DNA of 64,000 nucleotides, from contig JASWHV010000018.1 in the NCBI GenBank assembly GCA_030760725.1, positions 16,648,273 to 16,712,272 of the forward strand, given 5' to 3'. Within the stretch, counting starts at the first letter, position 1, and every line of letters begins with the position of its first letter. This document shows, in pieces, positions 11,401-23,011 of the stretch. Source of the DNA: Neostapfia colusana. Its lineage: Eukaryota > Streptophyta > Magnoliopsida > Poales > Poaceae. The notes under the pieces are model-generated. The model saw only the letters and a list, made by a program, of their open reading frames with translations, did no database searches and was not told where the DNA came from. The translations under genes and the position numbers were made by a program.

Positions 11401-12481
11401 TTGTTCACAGCTCCATGAACGGCGGGCTGTGGTAGCCAGAAGGACGGTTCCCGCAGCGGCAGCTCGGGCTGAACCGGCAGAGACAAGATCGCCGCGGTGG
11501 AGCTCGGGGAAGACTGCGCAGGGTCTGGAACCGATGCGAAGGTGTTGAATATGGCTTGGCGCACCCGGTGCTGGTCTCAGATCACCGAGAGGGTCACTGG
11601 ATCGGCCGGGCGATGAGGAACCGAACGTTCACTCTGGCGGCGAGGTGCTTCGGCTTTTCGGGTGGAAGTGCGACGAGGCAGCGTTGGAAGGCGCCGGTGA
11701 CCACTCGGGCGGGTAGATAAAGACCCAGAGAGTCGGTTCCGCGGCTGAGATCAGCAAGCAGCTGGTGGCTTCGCCGTTTCTTCGCCGTGGCGGCATCTGC
11801 AGCGCGCGCGGTTACCCGAGCTGAGCTCTCAGTCGGTTTCTTTTGCTTCAGTGGCTGACATGTGGGTTCCACCCGGGGTTTTAACCTTTGAAATTCACTC
11901 CTAATCACTGTTGTAAACAGTGAGCCCCAAAATACCCATGGTGATTCAAATTATTCACCCATGAGCCATTTGAATTGAGTAGGATTCAAATTGGGTTTGG
12001 TTTGAATTAATTTCAGCACATGTTCAGTTTGAAATTCAAATAAAGTTTGAATTTGCCCCACTTAGCTCATGTCAATATCAACTCCAAATGGAGTGAAAAT
12101 TTGTGTGTGAGCTCACAAAAGTGTGCTGACTAAGAATGTGCCCCCCCCACTTTTGAATTCATGGGATAAAAACAGTTTGAATTTGAATATGGTTTCAAAC
12201 TGCCCTCTTCCTAACTATACCCAAAATGACCTCAAAAAGGTTTTGAATTTGGGTGAAACTTGGCATGGGCATCCTTAACAATGTGTAGGAGTTTTCATAT
12301 GTCCAGCCCCTCTATATCACATGTGGGAAATACCCCTTTTGCAATATGTGAGTTTGTTCTCTAATGAGCATGTTGATGGTGGTAACTTGCTCCTCATTTG
12401 TGTTCATCAACTTTCCTCAAATGAGGTGTGTGGTGTGGTGATGAACACTTCTAATATGTGTCAAAAACTGAGGCCCTTACA
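8427..12481 (-). repeat. TK2 3' LTR (4055 bp)
   Basis: It runs from TGACACGACCCCACGG to GAGGCCCTTACA on the plus strand and abuts the PPT at 12482. The GC-rich core is about 10630-11880. The inverted-repeat TATA candidate at 11905-11923 is mutated to GTAAA. Confidence 0.92.
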
Positions 12482-12500
12482 TTCCTCCCCCCTTAAAAGA
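12482..12500 (-). promoter_or_regulatory. TK2 polypurine tract
   Basis: On the minus strand this is TCTTTTAAGGGGGGAGGAA immediately before the LTR start TGTAAGGGCC. A purine run here primes plus-strand DNA synthesis after RNase H cleavage. Confidence 0.85.
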
Positions 12501-12550
12501 ATCTCGTCCCGAGATTATAAGGTGAAAATGAGAGAGAGGACGGTGGAAAA

Positions 12551-12682
12551 TTACCGGATATGCGACGTGAAAAAGTCGGGGTAGTTAGCGCGAAGGAATC
12601 CTTCGCTCTCCCATGTCGCTTCGTCCATGGAGTGATTACTCCATAGAATCTTGTAGAACCACAACGTACGGTTGCGTGTGGT
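12551..12682 (-). pseudogene. TK2 chromodomain tail, cut off by a stop codon
   Basis: After the TGA that ends pol (12683-12685), the same frame continues for 43 codons to a TAA (12551-12553). It reads TRNRTLWFYKILWSNHSMDE, then ATWESEGFLRANYPDFF, the second half of a chromodomain. In chromoviruses this domain binds modified histone tails and steers integration to heterochromatin. The stop replaces what is an arginine codon (CGC) at the matching place in TK5, so a CGA to TGA change is the simplest origin. Without readthrough the protein lacks this tail. Confidence 0.75.
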
Positions 12683-15220
12683 TCAGGCCTTTTCATTAAT
12701 AATCTGCACCGGTTCCTCCCAATAGGTGAGATCCGGTTGCAGTTCTTCAATATCTTCCAGCTGAACGGTAGTTGATAGCTTGAGACACTTCCTCAGCTGG
12801 GAAATGTGAAAGACGTCGTGCACACCGGAAAGTGCTTCTGGTAATTTCAGCCGGTATGCCACTGATCCACATCTTTCGGTAATCTGGAATGGACCGATGA
12901 ATCGGGGTGCCAACTTTCCTCTCACCCCAAATCTGTTTACGCCCTTCATTGGAGATACCCGTAGATATACGTGATCTCCAACTTCGAATTGTAATGGGCG
13001 CCTTCTCCGGTCCGCATACTGTTTCTGACGGGATTGAGCGGCTTTTAGGTTCGCCCGAATCAGTCGAACCTTTTCTTCCGCGTTGTTGACGAGGTCAATC
13101 CTGAAGGTAACCCTTTCGCCAGACTCACACCAGTTCAATGGTGTGCGGCACTTCCTTCCGTATAGCGCCTCGTAAGGTGCCATCTTGATGCTGGCTTGGT
13201 ACCCATTATTGTACGAGAACTCAGCAAACGGCAAGTGATCATCCCAATTCTTGCCGTGGTTGATAGAGCAAGCTCGTAGCATGTCTTCTAGGATCTGATT
13301 TACCCGCTCGGTTTGTCCATCCGTCTGCGGGTGGTATGCTGAACTATGGATCAGCTTCGTCCCCAAGGCAGCGTGTAGCTGCTCCCAAAAACAGGACACA
13401 AATAAAGTGCCCCGATCCGATATGATGGTACGGGGTACGCCGTACAAGCATAGGATCCGTGAGATGTACAGTTCAGCGTACTTATTGGCGTTATAGTTGG
13501 TGTTGACCGGGATGAAATGGGCAACTTTGGTGAGCCGATCGACGATCACCCACACAGAATCATGTTTTTGCAAGGTGGTGGGTAAACCGACGATGAAGTC
13601 CATGCTCACATCCTCCCATTTCCAGGCAGGAATGCCCAGTGGTTGCAGCAGTCCCGGTTTCCGCATATGGTCTGCCTTCACCCTTCGACATGTATCACAC
13701 TCGGACACGTATTTTGCAATCTCACGCTTCATCCGTGTCCACCAAAACTTGCTTCTGAGTTCTTGATACATCTTGTTGCTGCCGGGGTGAATAGAAAATT
13801 TTGATAAGTGAGCCTCATCAAAAATTTTCTTCCGTAATTCCGGGTTACGGGGTACGACGATCCGGTCCTTGAACCATAGGACGCTGTCTCCGTCCTTCCG
13901 GAAACATTTCAACTCCCCACTGTCTACACGTCTCCGCAAATGCGACATGCCCTTGTCATGTTTCTGAGCTGCCGCTATCTCTTCACGGATGGTGGGGATC
14001 AAAGCTAGGTTGTAGAGAGCTCCGTGTGGAATCACATGTAGTGGTGGTTCGCTCTCTTCCAACGGTGTGATGGTCAGATTGTTGACGTGTGACTTGTGGC
14101 TCAGCGCATCTGCCACTACGTTTGCCTTGCCCGGATGATAATGGATCTCTATTTCGTAATCCTTTATCAGTTCTAACCATCTTCGTTGCCTCATGTTCAG
14201 CTCCTTCTGAGTGAATATGTACTTGAGGCTTTTGTGGTCGGTATATAGATGTACGAGGTTACCGAGTAGGTAGTGCCTCCACATCTTCAGTGCAAGTACC
14301 ACGGCAGCGAGCTCCAAGTTGTGGGTTGGATAATTCTGCTCATGGTTTCTAAGCTGCCGTGATCCATACGCGACCACTCTTTGGTCTTGTATCAGCACAC
14401 ATCCGAGCCCAATGCCGGATGCATCGCAGTACACATCGAACGGTTTTGTTGTGTCTCTCTGCGCCAAAACCGGTGCTGATGTCAGGTGCTTGACTAAAGC
14501 CTTCAACGCTGCTTCACATGCTGGACTCCAAACATATTTGGTAGCCTTCTTCAGCAGCTCTGTCATTGGCTTGGCAATCTTTGAGAAGTTCGGAATGAAC
14601 CTCCGATAATATCCCGCGAGTCCGAGGAAACTCCGTACCTCGTGAACAGTTCTCGGGGATTTCCAATTCAGCACTTGAGTGATCTTGCTCGGGTCTACAG
14701 CGATACCCTCCGCTGAGATGATATGCCCGAGAAAAGGCACTTGCGATATCCAGAACACACATTTGCTGAATTTCGCGTATAGCTTGTGATCCTGCAGCCG
14801 TTGCAAGACTATACGCAGATGCTTCTTGTGATCTTCTTCCGATTTGGAATATACCAGGATATCGTCGATGAAGACCACGACAAACTTGTCCAGCTCCGGC
14901 ATGAATACCGAGTTCATCAAGTACATGAAGTGAGCTGGAGCATTGGTGAGGCCGAAGGACATGACCAGGTACTTATAAAGCCCGTACCTCGTCGAGAAGG
15001 CTGTCTTTGGAATGTCCTCCGCCCTTATCTTAATCTGATGGTACCCGGATCTTAAGTCCATCTTGGAAAAGATCTTCGCTTCGATCAACTGATCAAACAA
15101 CATGTCGATCTGTGGTAACGGGTATTGGTTCTTGATTGCCACATTGTTAAGCAGACGAGCACTACACAAAGTCATAGTGTTTCGTGTTTCTCCTTTGCAA
15201 ACAATGCTGAATACCCCCAA
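12683..15220 (-). CDS. TK2 pol: RT-RNase H-integrase, 845 residues open
   Basis: Reverse transcriptase occupies about residues 20-250, with the active-site FIDD at 117-120. RNase H follows (DVYCDAS with D266, then D328 in YTDHKS and D371 in ADALS). The integrase zinc site is H471, H478, C508, C511. The integrase catalytic triad is D541, D602 and E638, a D,D(35)E spacing. The C-terminal part has the GPF/Y-like KLAPRFIGPFQI and the FHISQLRKC module that precedes the chromodomain. The first 20 residues are in the wrong frame for RT: the true upstream RT sequence (to about 15350) lies in another frame, so the nominal start is not biological and the protein would not be made as part of a gag-pol polyprotein. 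Product: replication and integration enzymes of the retroelement. Confidence 0.88.
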   Translation of the reverse strand: MGVFSIVCKGETRNTMTLCSARLLNNVAIKNQYPLPQIDMLFDQLIEAKIFSKMDLRSGYHQIKIRAEDIPKTAFSTRYGLYKYLVMSFGLTNAPAHFMYLMNSVFMPELDKFVVVFIDDILVYSKSEEDHKKHLRIVLQRLQDHKLYAKFSKCVFWISQVPFLGHIISAEGIAVDPSKITQVLNWKSPRTVHEVRSFLGLAGYYRRFIPNFSKIAKPMTELLKKATKYVWSPACEAALKALVKHLTSAPVLAQRDTTKPFDVYCDASGIGLGCVLIQDQRVVAYGSRQLRNHEQNYPTHNLELAAVVLALKMWRHYLLGNLVHLYTDHKSLKYIFTQKELNMRQRRWLELIKDYEIEIHYHPGKANVVADALSHKSHVNNLTITPLEESEPPLHVIPHGALYNLALIPTIREEIAAAQKHDKGMSHLRRRVDSGELKCFRKDGDSVLWFKDRIVVPRNPELRKKIFDEAHLSKFSIHPGSNKMYQELRSKFWWTRMKREIAKYVSECDTCRRVKADHMRKPGLLQPLGIPAWKWEDVSMDFIVGLPTTLQKHDSVWVIVDRLTKVAHFIPVNTNYNANKYAELYISRILCLYGVPRTIISDRGTLFVSCFWEQLHAALGTKLIHSSAYHPQTDGQTERVNQILEDMLRACSINHGKNWDDHLPFAEFSYNNGYQASIKMAPYEALYGRKCRTPLNWCESGERVTFRIDLVNNAEEKVRLIRANLKAAQSRQKQYADRRRRPLQFEVGDHVYLRVSPMKGVNRFGVRGKLAPRFIGPFQITERCGSVAYRLKLPEALSGVHDVFHISQLRKCLKLSTTVQLEDIEELQPDLTYWEEPVQIINEKA

Positions 15221-15945
15221 GGTAACGACTCAGTCGTATAAAACCTTTGCTCATAGGGTTATTTAGCGGTGTCTTCCACTCTGCCCATCCATTGGGTGTC
15301 ATTTTGTACGGCCTTCGCAAACTCGGTGGTGTTCCCGGCGCAAGTTTCATCTTGAACTCTACGTCCCGTTCGGGCGGTATGCCCGGTAATAATTGGGAAA
15401 CGCCCCTGAAATCTACGTACCACCGGACTGCCCTCTATCTAAACAGTTTCCAAGTGGTTCAATGTTGTAATCTGTTGCCGACTGGCGCCCAGAACTGATG
15501 TATGAAGACCGTGCCGTGGGGAGTCTGAGCTTAACGGTTTAAAATTGATGTTGTGAACCGCTTCGTGGTAATTCGACCACGACATCCCTAAAATAATGTC
15601 GATCTTCAGACCCCAAGAATAAAGAGGGTCGTGGGTTATAGTCTAACCCGCAAACAAAGAGGTGCTCGGAAAACAACATCACTTCTTGTAATGCTGCCCC
15701 GGCGAAGATATGAGGTATTACCTCTTTGTAAAAGTGGTTTGGAGCTGATGTTGAGCCACAAAAGATGGACTAATAAAGCTAGGTGTGGCACCTAAGTTCA
15801 AGAGAATTAATACCGGTTGCCGATTCAGAGAAAACATCTCTGCTAACACGGCTTCTCCTTCTGGAACATCTTCACTCACTGTGTAGTGAATGTCGCCCCT
15901 TGTCTGCCCTCTTCTCTGCAGATATCGGTACGGGTCTGAACATTT
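15221..15945 (-). pseudogene. TK2 protease and RT N-terminus, degenerate
   Basis: The piece at 15162-15350 reads KLAPGTPPSLRRPYKM and SKGFIRLSR, the start of RT, in a different frame from pol. Upstream, translated fragments match the TK6 protease (YTVSEDVPEGEAVLAEMFSL, FVAQHQLQTTFTKR, YLISSPG), but stops intervene. The catalytic DSGAT is changed to NLGAT: the Asp codon is AAC at 15796-15798. Processing activity is therefore lost even apart from the frame breaks. Confidence 0.75.
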
Positions 15946-16269
15946 TTAATATGATGACCCGCACCCTCGAATTCCCTCCAGACAATACCTAGCAAAATGG
16001 TCCATCCGACCACAATTAGAGCACGGATGTCTCTCCGGCTCTTCTCTAACTTGTGGTTGGAAGCCAGATACATATAGCTGCAGCGATGGAGTACAAACCA
16101 CCGTCTGATGCTGCTGCTCTGGAGGTGGTGCAAGTTGTGGTACTTGACCAGCAATCAACCTCTCAGGAGTTAATCGTACAGGGGCCTCCATTTCACTGAA
16201 TGGCGTTCGGAACAGCAACAGGTGCTTTTGGGGCACATAACTTGTACTAGCCCGCACGATATCACTCAT
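15946..16269 (-). pseudogene. TK2 gag remnant with zinc knuckle
   Basis: This 107-residue frame matches only the C-terminal part of TK6 gag (STSYVPQK, LTPERLIAGQVPQLAPPP, QHQTVVC). It includes the knuckle CSNCGRMDHFARYC (CX2CX4HX4C). The first ~230 gag residues, the capsid core, are missing: the sequence upstream of 16269 is already leader. A deletion of about 0.9 kb relative to TK6 joined leader to the codons for MSDI, leaving an ATG at the junction. It cannot form capsids; an RNA-binding remnant peptide is possible but unsupported. Confidence 0.75.
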
Positions 16270-17810
16270 TTTCCTCCTTTGTACAAAACAGACCTTGATG
16301 CACTAAATCTAGACTTTGATCCAGTTAGAAGCATTTTCATTACTCAAGTTGTATACCAAAGTTAATGTTAACTCCAATATCTTTCCAACGAGTATTCACA
16401 TGCTTCTATATCACTTCTGGATCAGGAGTTATGATTTTTCAAAGTTGACGGAATTCCTGGATAAAGTTTGCCAGCATCTCCTTTGTATGTGGCTGGTTTT
16501 ATCACAGTTGTATATGCAAATACAATAGGAATCGGAACAAACTCTGAATTACAACAATGTTGCTTATCTCATAACCTTTCTAACAGTGTGACATATGACC
16601 CTTAATGATTTTTCTACAGAATGTTATAAGTGTTTTACAGAAACATCCAGGGAGATTTGCATCTGTCCTGTTTTCTGAACAGTTTGCATTCAACTGAACA
16701 TTCAACCAATTTGGCGTGTGATGTTGCTCTGGAGTTCTAAAAGAAGTTGTATATCAATTAAAAACCTTTCCAGAACTGTATCATACACCTCCATTGGGTC
16801 AATCGTTTCAGGGTTATGCCCTATTTACAGAGAGTTTACAGAGAGTCCTTGCCCTGCCCTGTTTTCTGGACAGTTTCAACTCTACTGCACTTTTCGATTG
16901 GTTAAGGGATGAAACAGCTCTGGACCTCAACATAAAATTTGTAAAGCTCTTCCAAAGATTTCCAGAAATGTATCCTATGACCCCAACCTCGAAAGAACTC
17001 AACCTTAATCCTCTGATCAACTTCAGCCCTAATTCAGCTGAAACCAGAGTACTCTGTCCTTAACAACCTATAAGTTGAAAACTTGTTTACTTTGAATATC
17101 CTGATTAAGGGAAGAGGTTACAGCAAAGTTTTACTGCTTTGGATCAAAACCTTCAAGTTTTTACAATGAAGTTGTTCATTTAGTTGGGTGTGACATCGAT
17201 GCGTCACCAGAGCATGTCGGTACTACGTCCTCACAAAGAAAAACCTATACCGGACTTAGCCGGCTTCCTTAATTCAGTGGCACTAAACGTCACTCGCACA
17301 CGGATGCTACACGTCTACCGTTTCGTGGTCAGGCTACCTGCAGAAACTCAAGTAATCGTCAGACTCGGCTGCACACCGAGCCCGGAATCCATACAGTTCG
17401 TACACCCGGCCGTCATCACTCGCCCGGATGTTCTCAAGCCAAACACACCTTGAGTTACGTGTTCACGTTTCGGACCACGTGATGAGGTCTCCCAAGTTGT
17501 ACCACGCACGCCAGGGACAGACGTTGCTCGTATAGCCCAAACGACATGAAGAGTCGTAGAGGATATCAAAGCGGGTCGGGTTATCTGCCACCCGTGGGGC
17601 TTCACCCTTCAGCTTGTGCGCACTGGTGAACAGCGCTTACGTGCACCCCCCAAGACATGAATGTTCCGAGATGCACGATTTTCCGACATAATCAAATAAG
17701 TTAATATGCCACTTTCTATATACTAATAACATCCTTATACGGGCTACTAACTCGTTCCTCACTGGATTTTTTGAAAAAAATGACCTTTGTAGTGCGTTAA
17801 ACCTCAAGCG
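16270..17810 (-). other. TK2 untranslated leader
   Basis: No gene is supported here. It shares long stretches with the leaders of TK1 and TK6 and carries the conserved block near 17187-17290. Its inner end is the gag deletion junction near 16270. Confidence 0.75.
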
Positions 17811-17823
17811 AGCTCTGATACCA
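17811..17823 (-). promoter_or_regulatory. TK2 primer-binding site (tRNA-Met type)
   Basis: The plus-strand AGCTCTGATACCA is the complement of TGGTATCAGAGCT. It lies four bases (ACGC) from the 5' LTR edge at 17828. Confidence 0.92.
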
Positions 17824-17827
17824 ACGC

Positions 17828-20800
17828 TGACACGACCCCACGGTCTTGTCGAGCCAGGATCACGCTGAGGGGTGTTGCGTTGCACAGCACCGGGTAACAC
17901 ACGTCAAAGGTACAAAGCGGAAGCGAAATTTTATTACATAAACAAGTTTATGAACATGTTTACATCAAAATAAGTTCAGTCTACACTCACGGGCGTAGAC
18001 TAAGCATCAAGTGCACGTTCAGCCCTTGAACGTGTCCTTGCTAGCACACACGCACACTAACTCTGCAGTGTGCACGACTCCCACTCGACGGGGTTCCCCT
18101 CCTGGGGTTCCGTCTCCTCTTTGGGAGTCCCTTCCTCATAGAACCCTGCAAAAGCTTCAAACACAAGCAGTGAGCACGAAGGCTCAGCAAGTCTGACCCG
18201 TCTCACCTAAACATGGAACTTCTACATGAGGGGTGATGGGTACATGAGATAAAATTATTTGCAAACGACTCGCCTAATTAGTGGAACCTTACTTTCAAGT
18301 TTTAGCAGCAGGTTGTGGAGAACCTTACGCTAAGGCACATGAGAGAGCCGCAATCAAACAAGAAACACATTTCTCTCATGTGCTTTGCCCAAAGTTGAAA
18401 AGAACTTTAGTTAGCTCTAGACTACAGCAAATCATTAGCATTCAAGTTCATCTTTCAATCAGCAACATTTTAACATGCAACTAGCCTGTTCTTTCTACGT
18501 CACGGTACAGTGAACAAGTGGTACTCACTGACCGCGAGGGACGGCAATTATAATTGATTTACACCTGCAGGGTTACCCGAACAACCCGTCACGTACGCCT
18601 GTACTCGATGTTGCCTACAACAACCATCACGGACGCCGTACGCAACTACCATTCACCCGTTAGCCAAATGTTGAACCGGTCCAATCGTCCCGAGCAAGAG
18701 GTCTCTGCACGCGCATCTCAGTGCCGCCAGCCGATTTACACCTCGAGCTCTCAACCTACCCTCTGAGCGACCAGCTATGCCTCAACACCCAGCTACCCGA
18801 GTTACATCGGTTTCCCGGTTCCCATATATCCGGTAGGTCTTCGGTACTGTTCTAGCTTGTTCAACAGGCCCGCACATGGCTCGGTACTCAATCGACACAA
18901 GCGGAGCTACAGCATACAGGCCCCAAAGTCCTGCTGCCCTTACCCTCCGCTTGGTCTCATTTTCTTGCCATGTGTTTCATGTGCTATCTCTACCCGAGTC
19001 GAGTGCCTCTAGCCTATGCTCGCGAGTAGTTCCAACTACTCGACTTGTACCGAATCCTACACTATCTTAGCATTGCAGTAGCTAACGAGGTTTGCAATCC
19101 TAAACTCAACCCATGGTTTTCTTGGCTATGCAATTGGGTTTCCAAACAAGACTCTAATGCAAAGAATCATAATACTCAAGTAAGTGCTCAAAACAATAAA
19201 ATTTGTAAAACGGTTAATGCAAACCGGAGCTTGCCTTGCTGCTCTTGGTTGTAGGCTAGCTGCTCCTCCGGAGTAACGAAGTCTAGGACTTCGGGTTCCT
19301 CCTCGACCTTAGCGACTACATGATAGAAGCAATACATGTATTAATTTAAATGCAGTTGTATTAACTTTTAACTTGTGAAGTCTATAACTCTTACTAGACA
19401 AGTCCAATGACTGTGAAATTTTTACTGTGGCTTGGTTACAACCTAAACAGAGACTTGGTCAAGTTTTAGTTGCAGCAAAGCTCATTTGAGCCCTCCACAA
19501 TTAATCATGTACTTGACCTTAATTGAAGGCTTTTAGGGTGTTCTAAGGATTTTCATGAAACAAACTATGACTTTCTGAAAACTAGATTTTCAGAGGGTTC
19601 TAATGGAGTTGGTCTCACTTAATTTGAAGGTTCCTAACTAAAGATATGAGCTAAACAATTTCAGAGAAAATTCTGAAAATGTTTCTGAACATTTTCTATT
19701 TTCTCTGGAACAGTTTCACTAATCACACCATTAGGTGGATCAAATGCGCTCAAATGGGTCTGAAATTTTTATGGTAGTTCAGGGATATTTTGGTGAACAT
19801 CCCAGAAAAATTTCAGGATTTTCCTCCAAAGGATTCTCCAGTTAAAATTCCTAACAGTTTAAATTTTGAGGAATTAATTCTAGAGAAACAAGGGTTTTCA
19901 TGAAGTGAAACTTGATTTGCTGGAACGTGCTCAGAGAGCTGAATCCAGCAAAATTTGGTTCACTCGATTTGGAGCTTCCTAGCAAAAGTTATGAGGATTT
20001 GAACTTTGAATGGAATCTGAAAATCAGGAGAAAAGTTTAAACTTGTGGGGGCCCGCGGGGACACGTGTCGAGCGCGGAGGTGTCCGGCACAATGAAGCAC
20101 ACAGGGTTTTGCGCGCCAGCACACCAGATCCCGGCCGCAGCCCGATCCCGATTTAAAATACCTCCCGCTGACAGCTGGGGTCCACCCCCTTCTTCAACCT
20201 CTCGCCGCCCGCGCTTCGCCGCCGAGGGACCTCGCCGGAGAGCTCGCCGGCAGCTTCTGTAAAGCTCCAAACTTCACGATATTGGCTGCCCCTGCCTACT
20301 TTCACTCAGGGAACAGGATTCTGGGGTCAGCTCGTCATGACAACGGCCGGTACATGGTCGGCGACGAGCCGCAGCCTCGGGAGAACTTCGGTCGCGTTGT
20401 CCACCCTCCCTAGCACCTCCCGCAATCAAGCTAAGGGTCGTCGAGCATCATTGGATCATAGGAAAGGTCGACATGAGCTCTACGGAGCTTGGGAAGGGCT
20501 GTGTTGGGCTGTCACCGTGCGACCTAGGCCGGAAATCGGAATTTCTACTATAACTCGAAGAACAGAGGTCTCCCTCCACGGTTCTTCGTGGTTCCTGCTC
20601 CTATGGACCCGCACGGGCTACTAGAAGTGATCCCCTCCATGAGAGAATGAGTGATGTAGTGTGGCTTACGAATTTCTCGGATCGGTACCAACCTCACTTT
20701 TGCACACCGTCGCGAAAATATGAAATTCCGTCCGGAGCAGTCCTTGTCACGCCGCCGGAGCTTGCGGAAATGAAAGAGAGGTTGGAGGCGAACCTCTTTG

Positions 20801-21879
20801 TTGTTCACAGCTCCGTGAACGGTGGTCTGTGGTAGCCGGAAGGACGGTTCCCGCAGCGGCGGCTCGGGCTGAACAGGCAGAGACAAGATCGCCGCGGTGG
20901 AGCTCGGGGAAGACCGCGCAGGGTCTGGAATCGATGTGAAGGTGTTGAAGATGGCTTGGCGCACCTGGTGCTGGTCTCAGATTGCCGAGAGGGTCACTGG
21001 ATCGGCCGGGCGATGAGGAACCGAACGTTACCTCGGGCGGCGAGGTGCTTCGGCTTTTTGGGTGGAAGTGCGATGAGGCAGCGGTGGAAGGCGCCGGTGA
21101 CCACTCGGGCGGGTAGATAAAGACCCAGAGAGTCGGTTCCGCGGCTGAGATCGGCAAGCAGCTGGTAGCTTCGCCGTTTCTTCGCCGTGGTGGCAGCTGC
21201 AGCGCGCGCGGTTACCCGAGCTGAGCTCTCAGTCGGTTTCTTTTGCTTCAGTGGCTGATATGTGGGTCCCACCGGGGTTTTAACCTCTGAAATTCACTCC
21301 TAATCACTGTTGTAAACAGTGAGCCCCAAAATACCCATGGTGATTCAAATTATTCACCAATGAGCTATTTTAATTGAGTAGGATTCAAATTGGGTTTGGT
21401 TTGAATGAATTTCAGCACATGTTCAGTTTGAAATTCAAATAAAGTTTGAATTTGCCCCACTTAGCTCATGTCAAGATCAACTCCAAATGGAGTGAAAATT
21501 GGTGTGTGAGCTCACAAAAATGTGCTGACTAAGAATGTGCCCCCCCACTTTTGAATTCATGGGATAAATACAGTTTGAATTTGAATATGGTTTCAAACTG
21601 CCCTCTTCCTAACTATACCCAAAATGACCTCAAAAAGGTTTTGAATTTGGGTGAAACTTGGCATGGGCATCCTTAGCAATGTGTAGGAGTTTTCATATGT
21701 CCAGCCCCTCTATATCACATGTGGGAAATACCCCTTTTGCAATATGTGAGTTTGTTCTCTAATGAGCATGTTGATGGTGGTTACTTGCTCCTCATTTGTG
21801 TTCATCAACTTTCCTCAAATGAGGTGTGTGGTGTGGTGATGAACACTTCAAATATGTGTCAAAAACTGAGGCCCTTACA
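17828..21879 (-). repeat. TK2 5' LTR (4052 bp)
   Basis: It has the same termini as the 3' copy (TGACACGACCCC to GAGGCCCTTACA). The GC-rich core is about 20040-21280. The TATA candidate at 21304-21322 carries the same GTAAA change as the 3' LTR, so the source element already had it. Confidence 0.92.
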
Positions 21880-21884
21880 AAACT
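21880..21884. repeat. TK2 target-site duplication, right copy (AAACT)
   Basis: This is the direct copy of 8422-8426. Removing TK2 and one copy rejoins a leader sequence that is collinear with the TK2 leader (ACAAACTCTGAATTACAA near 16535-16555). Confidence 0.9.
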
Positions 21885-22999
21885 ATGAACTACAAAATTG
21901 TTGCAAATTTCATAACCTTTCCAGTGGTGTCTTATATGACCCTTAGGGATTTTTCTACAGAAAGTTATGGTCAATTTACAGAAACATCCAGAGATGGATG
22001 CAGCTGTTCTGTTTTCTGGACAGTTTGCATTCATCTAGACATTCAACCAAGTTGGCATCTGATTTTGCCCTGGAGGTCTACAGAAAAGATGTAGAGCACT
22101 TAAAACCTTTCCAGAACCGTATCATCCACCTCCATTGGGTCAAGCTACTCAGAGTTATGTTCTGTCAAAGTCCAGCAAAAATTTCTGCCAGAACAGAGCA
22201 CTCTGTTTTTGGATCAAATGAAGCCTAGCAAGTCTCTTCTTTGAAACTTAGTCCAAACGAAGAGCTCAGTAACTAATATGTGCTTTCCAACATCCATGTT
22301 TAGTTTTAAAGTTAGTCATGAATTATTTCTTCATAGGAAAGAAAACTATTGTGTAGTACAGTGGCGATGCACTGTAAGACATATGACGGTACTACTTTGC
22401 CTCACAAAAGAAAAAACTAATCGGATTACACCGGCATATACGTATCCTTAGGTGGCACTAAAACACTCACTCGCAAACGTGTTCTACACGTACTATGGTT
22501 TTCGTGGTTAGTACCTACATAAAACACACTCAATCATCAGGTTTGGCTGCACACCGAACACGGTCCCAATACAGTTGGTACACCTGTCCATCGTCACTCA
22601 CCCAGGTGTTCTCAAGCCAAACACGCCTTGAGCTACATGTTCACGTTACTAACCACGTGACGGGGTTTCTCATACTTGCCCGAAGCACACCAGGGAATGG
22701 TGTTGCTCGAATACCCCAAACGACATGAAGAGTCGTAGAGGATACTAAAGCAAGTCGGGTTACCTGCCACCTGTGGGGCTCCATCCTTCAGCTTGTGCGC
22801 ACTGGTGGACAACGCTTACGTGCACCCCCAAGACATAGAACGTCCTGAGATGCATGATTTTCTGACATAACAAATAGGTTAGATTGCCACCTTCATAGTA
22901 TGCTAATAATAGTCCTTATGTGGGCCCAGTACCGTTATCTCACCGTATCCTAAGTTTTATCGTAATATGATGCTCAATTCGTGTGCTATTCCCAACGCA
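21885..22999 (-). other. TK3 untranslated leader, main part
   Basis: It is homologous to the TK5 and TK6 leaders: GTTTTCTGGACAGTTTGCA, a GGAGGTCTACA motif, and the conserved block at about 22360-22460 with GTAAGACATATGACGGTACT. No coding sequence is supported. The gag-pol of TK3 must lie left of the window, displaced by TK2 and TK1. Confidence 0.75.
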
Positions 23000-23011
23000 G
23001 CTCTGATACCA
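23000..23011 (-). promoter_or_regulatory. TK3 primer-binding site (tRNA-Met type)
   Basis: The plus strand reads GCTCTGATACCA, three bases (CAC) from the LTR start at 23015. It proves that the LTR to the right is the 5' LTR of a minus-strand element. Confidence 0.88.

Larger units (their letters stand above)
8427..21879 (-). mobile_element. TK2: complete Tekay/Del-type chromovirus with both LTRs
   Basis: Two LTRs of 4055 and 4052 bp in the same orientation enclose a 5.35 kb interior with PBS, leader, gag and protease relics, a long pol frame and a PPT, all on the minus strand. AAACT flanks both ends. The LTRs differ at a few per cent of positions in the stretches I compared, so the insertion is fairly young. 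It sits in the leader of TK3. The lineage call rests on the chromodomain after integrase (WSNHSMDEATWE) and on the order RT-RNase H-integrase. Confidence 0.92.
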
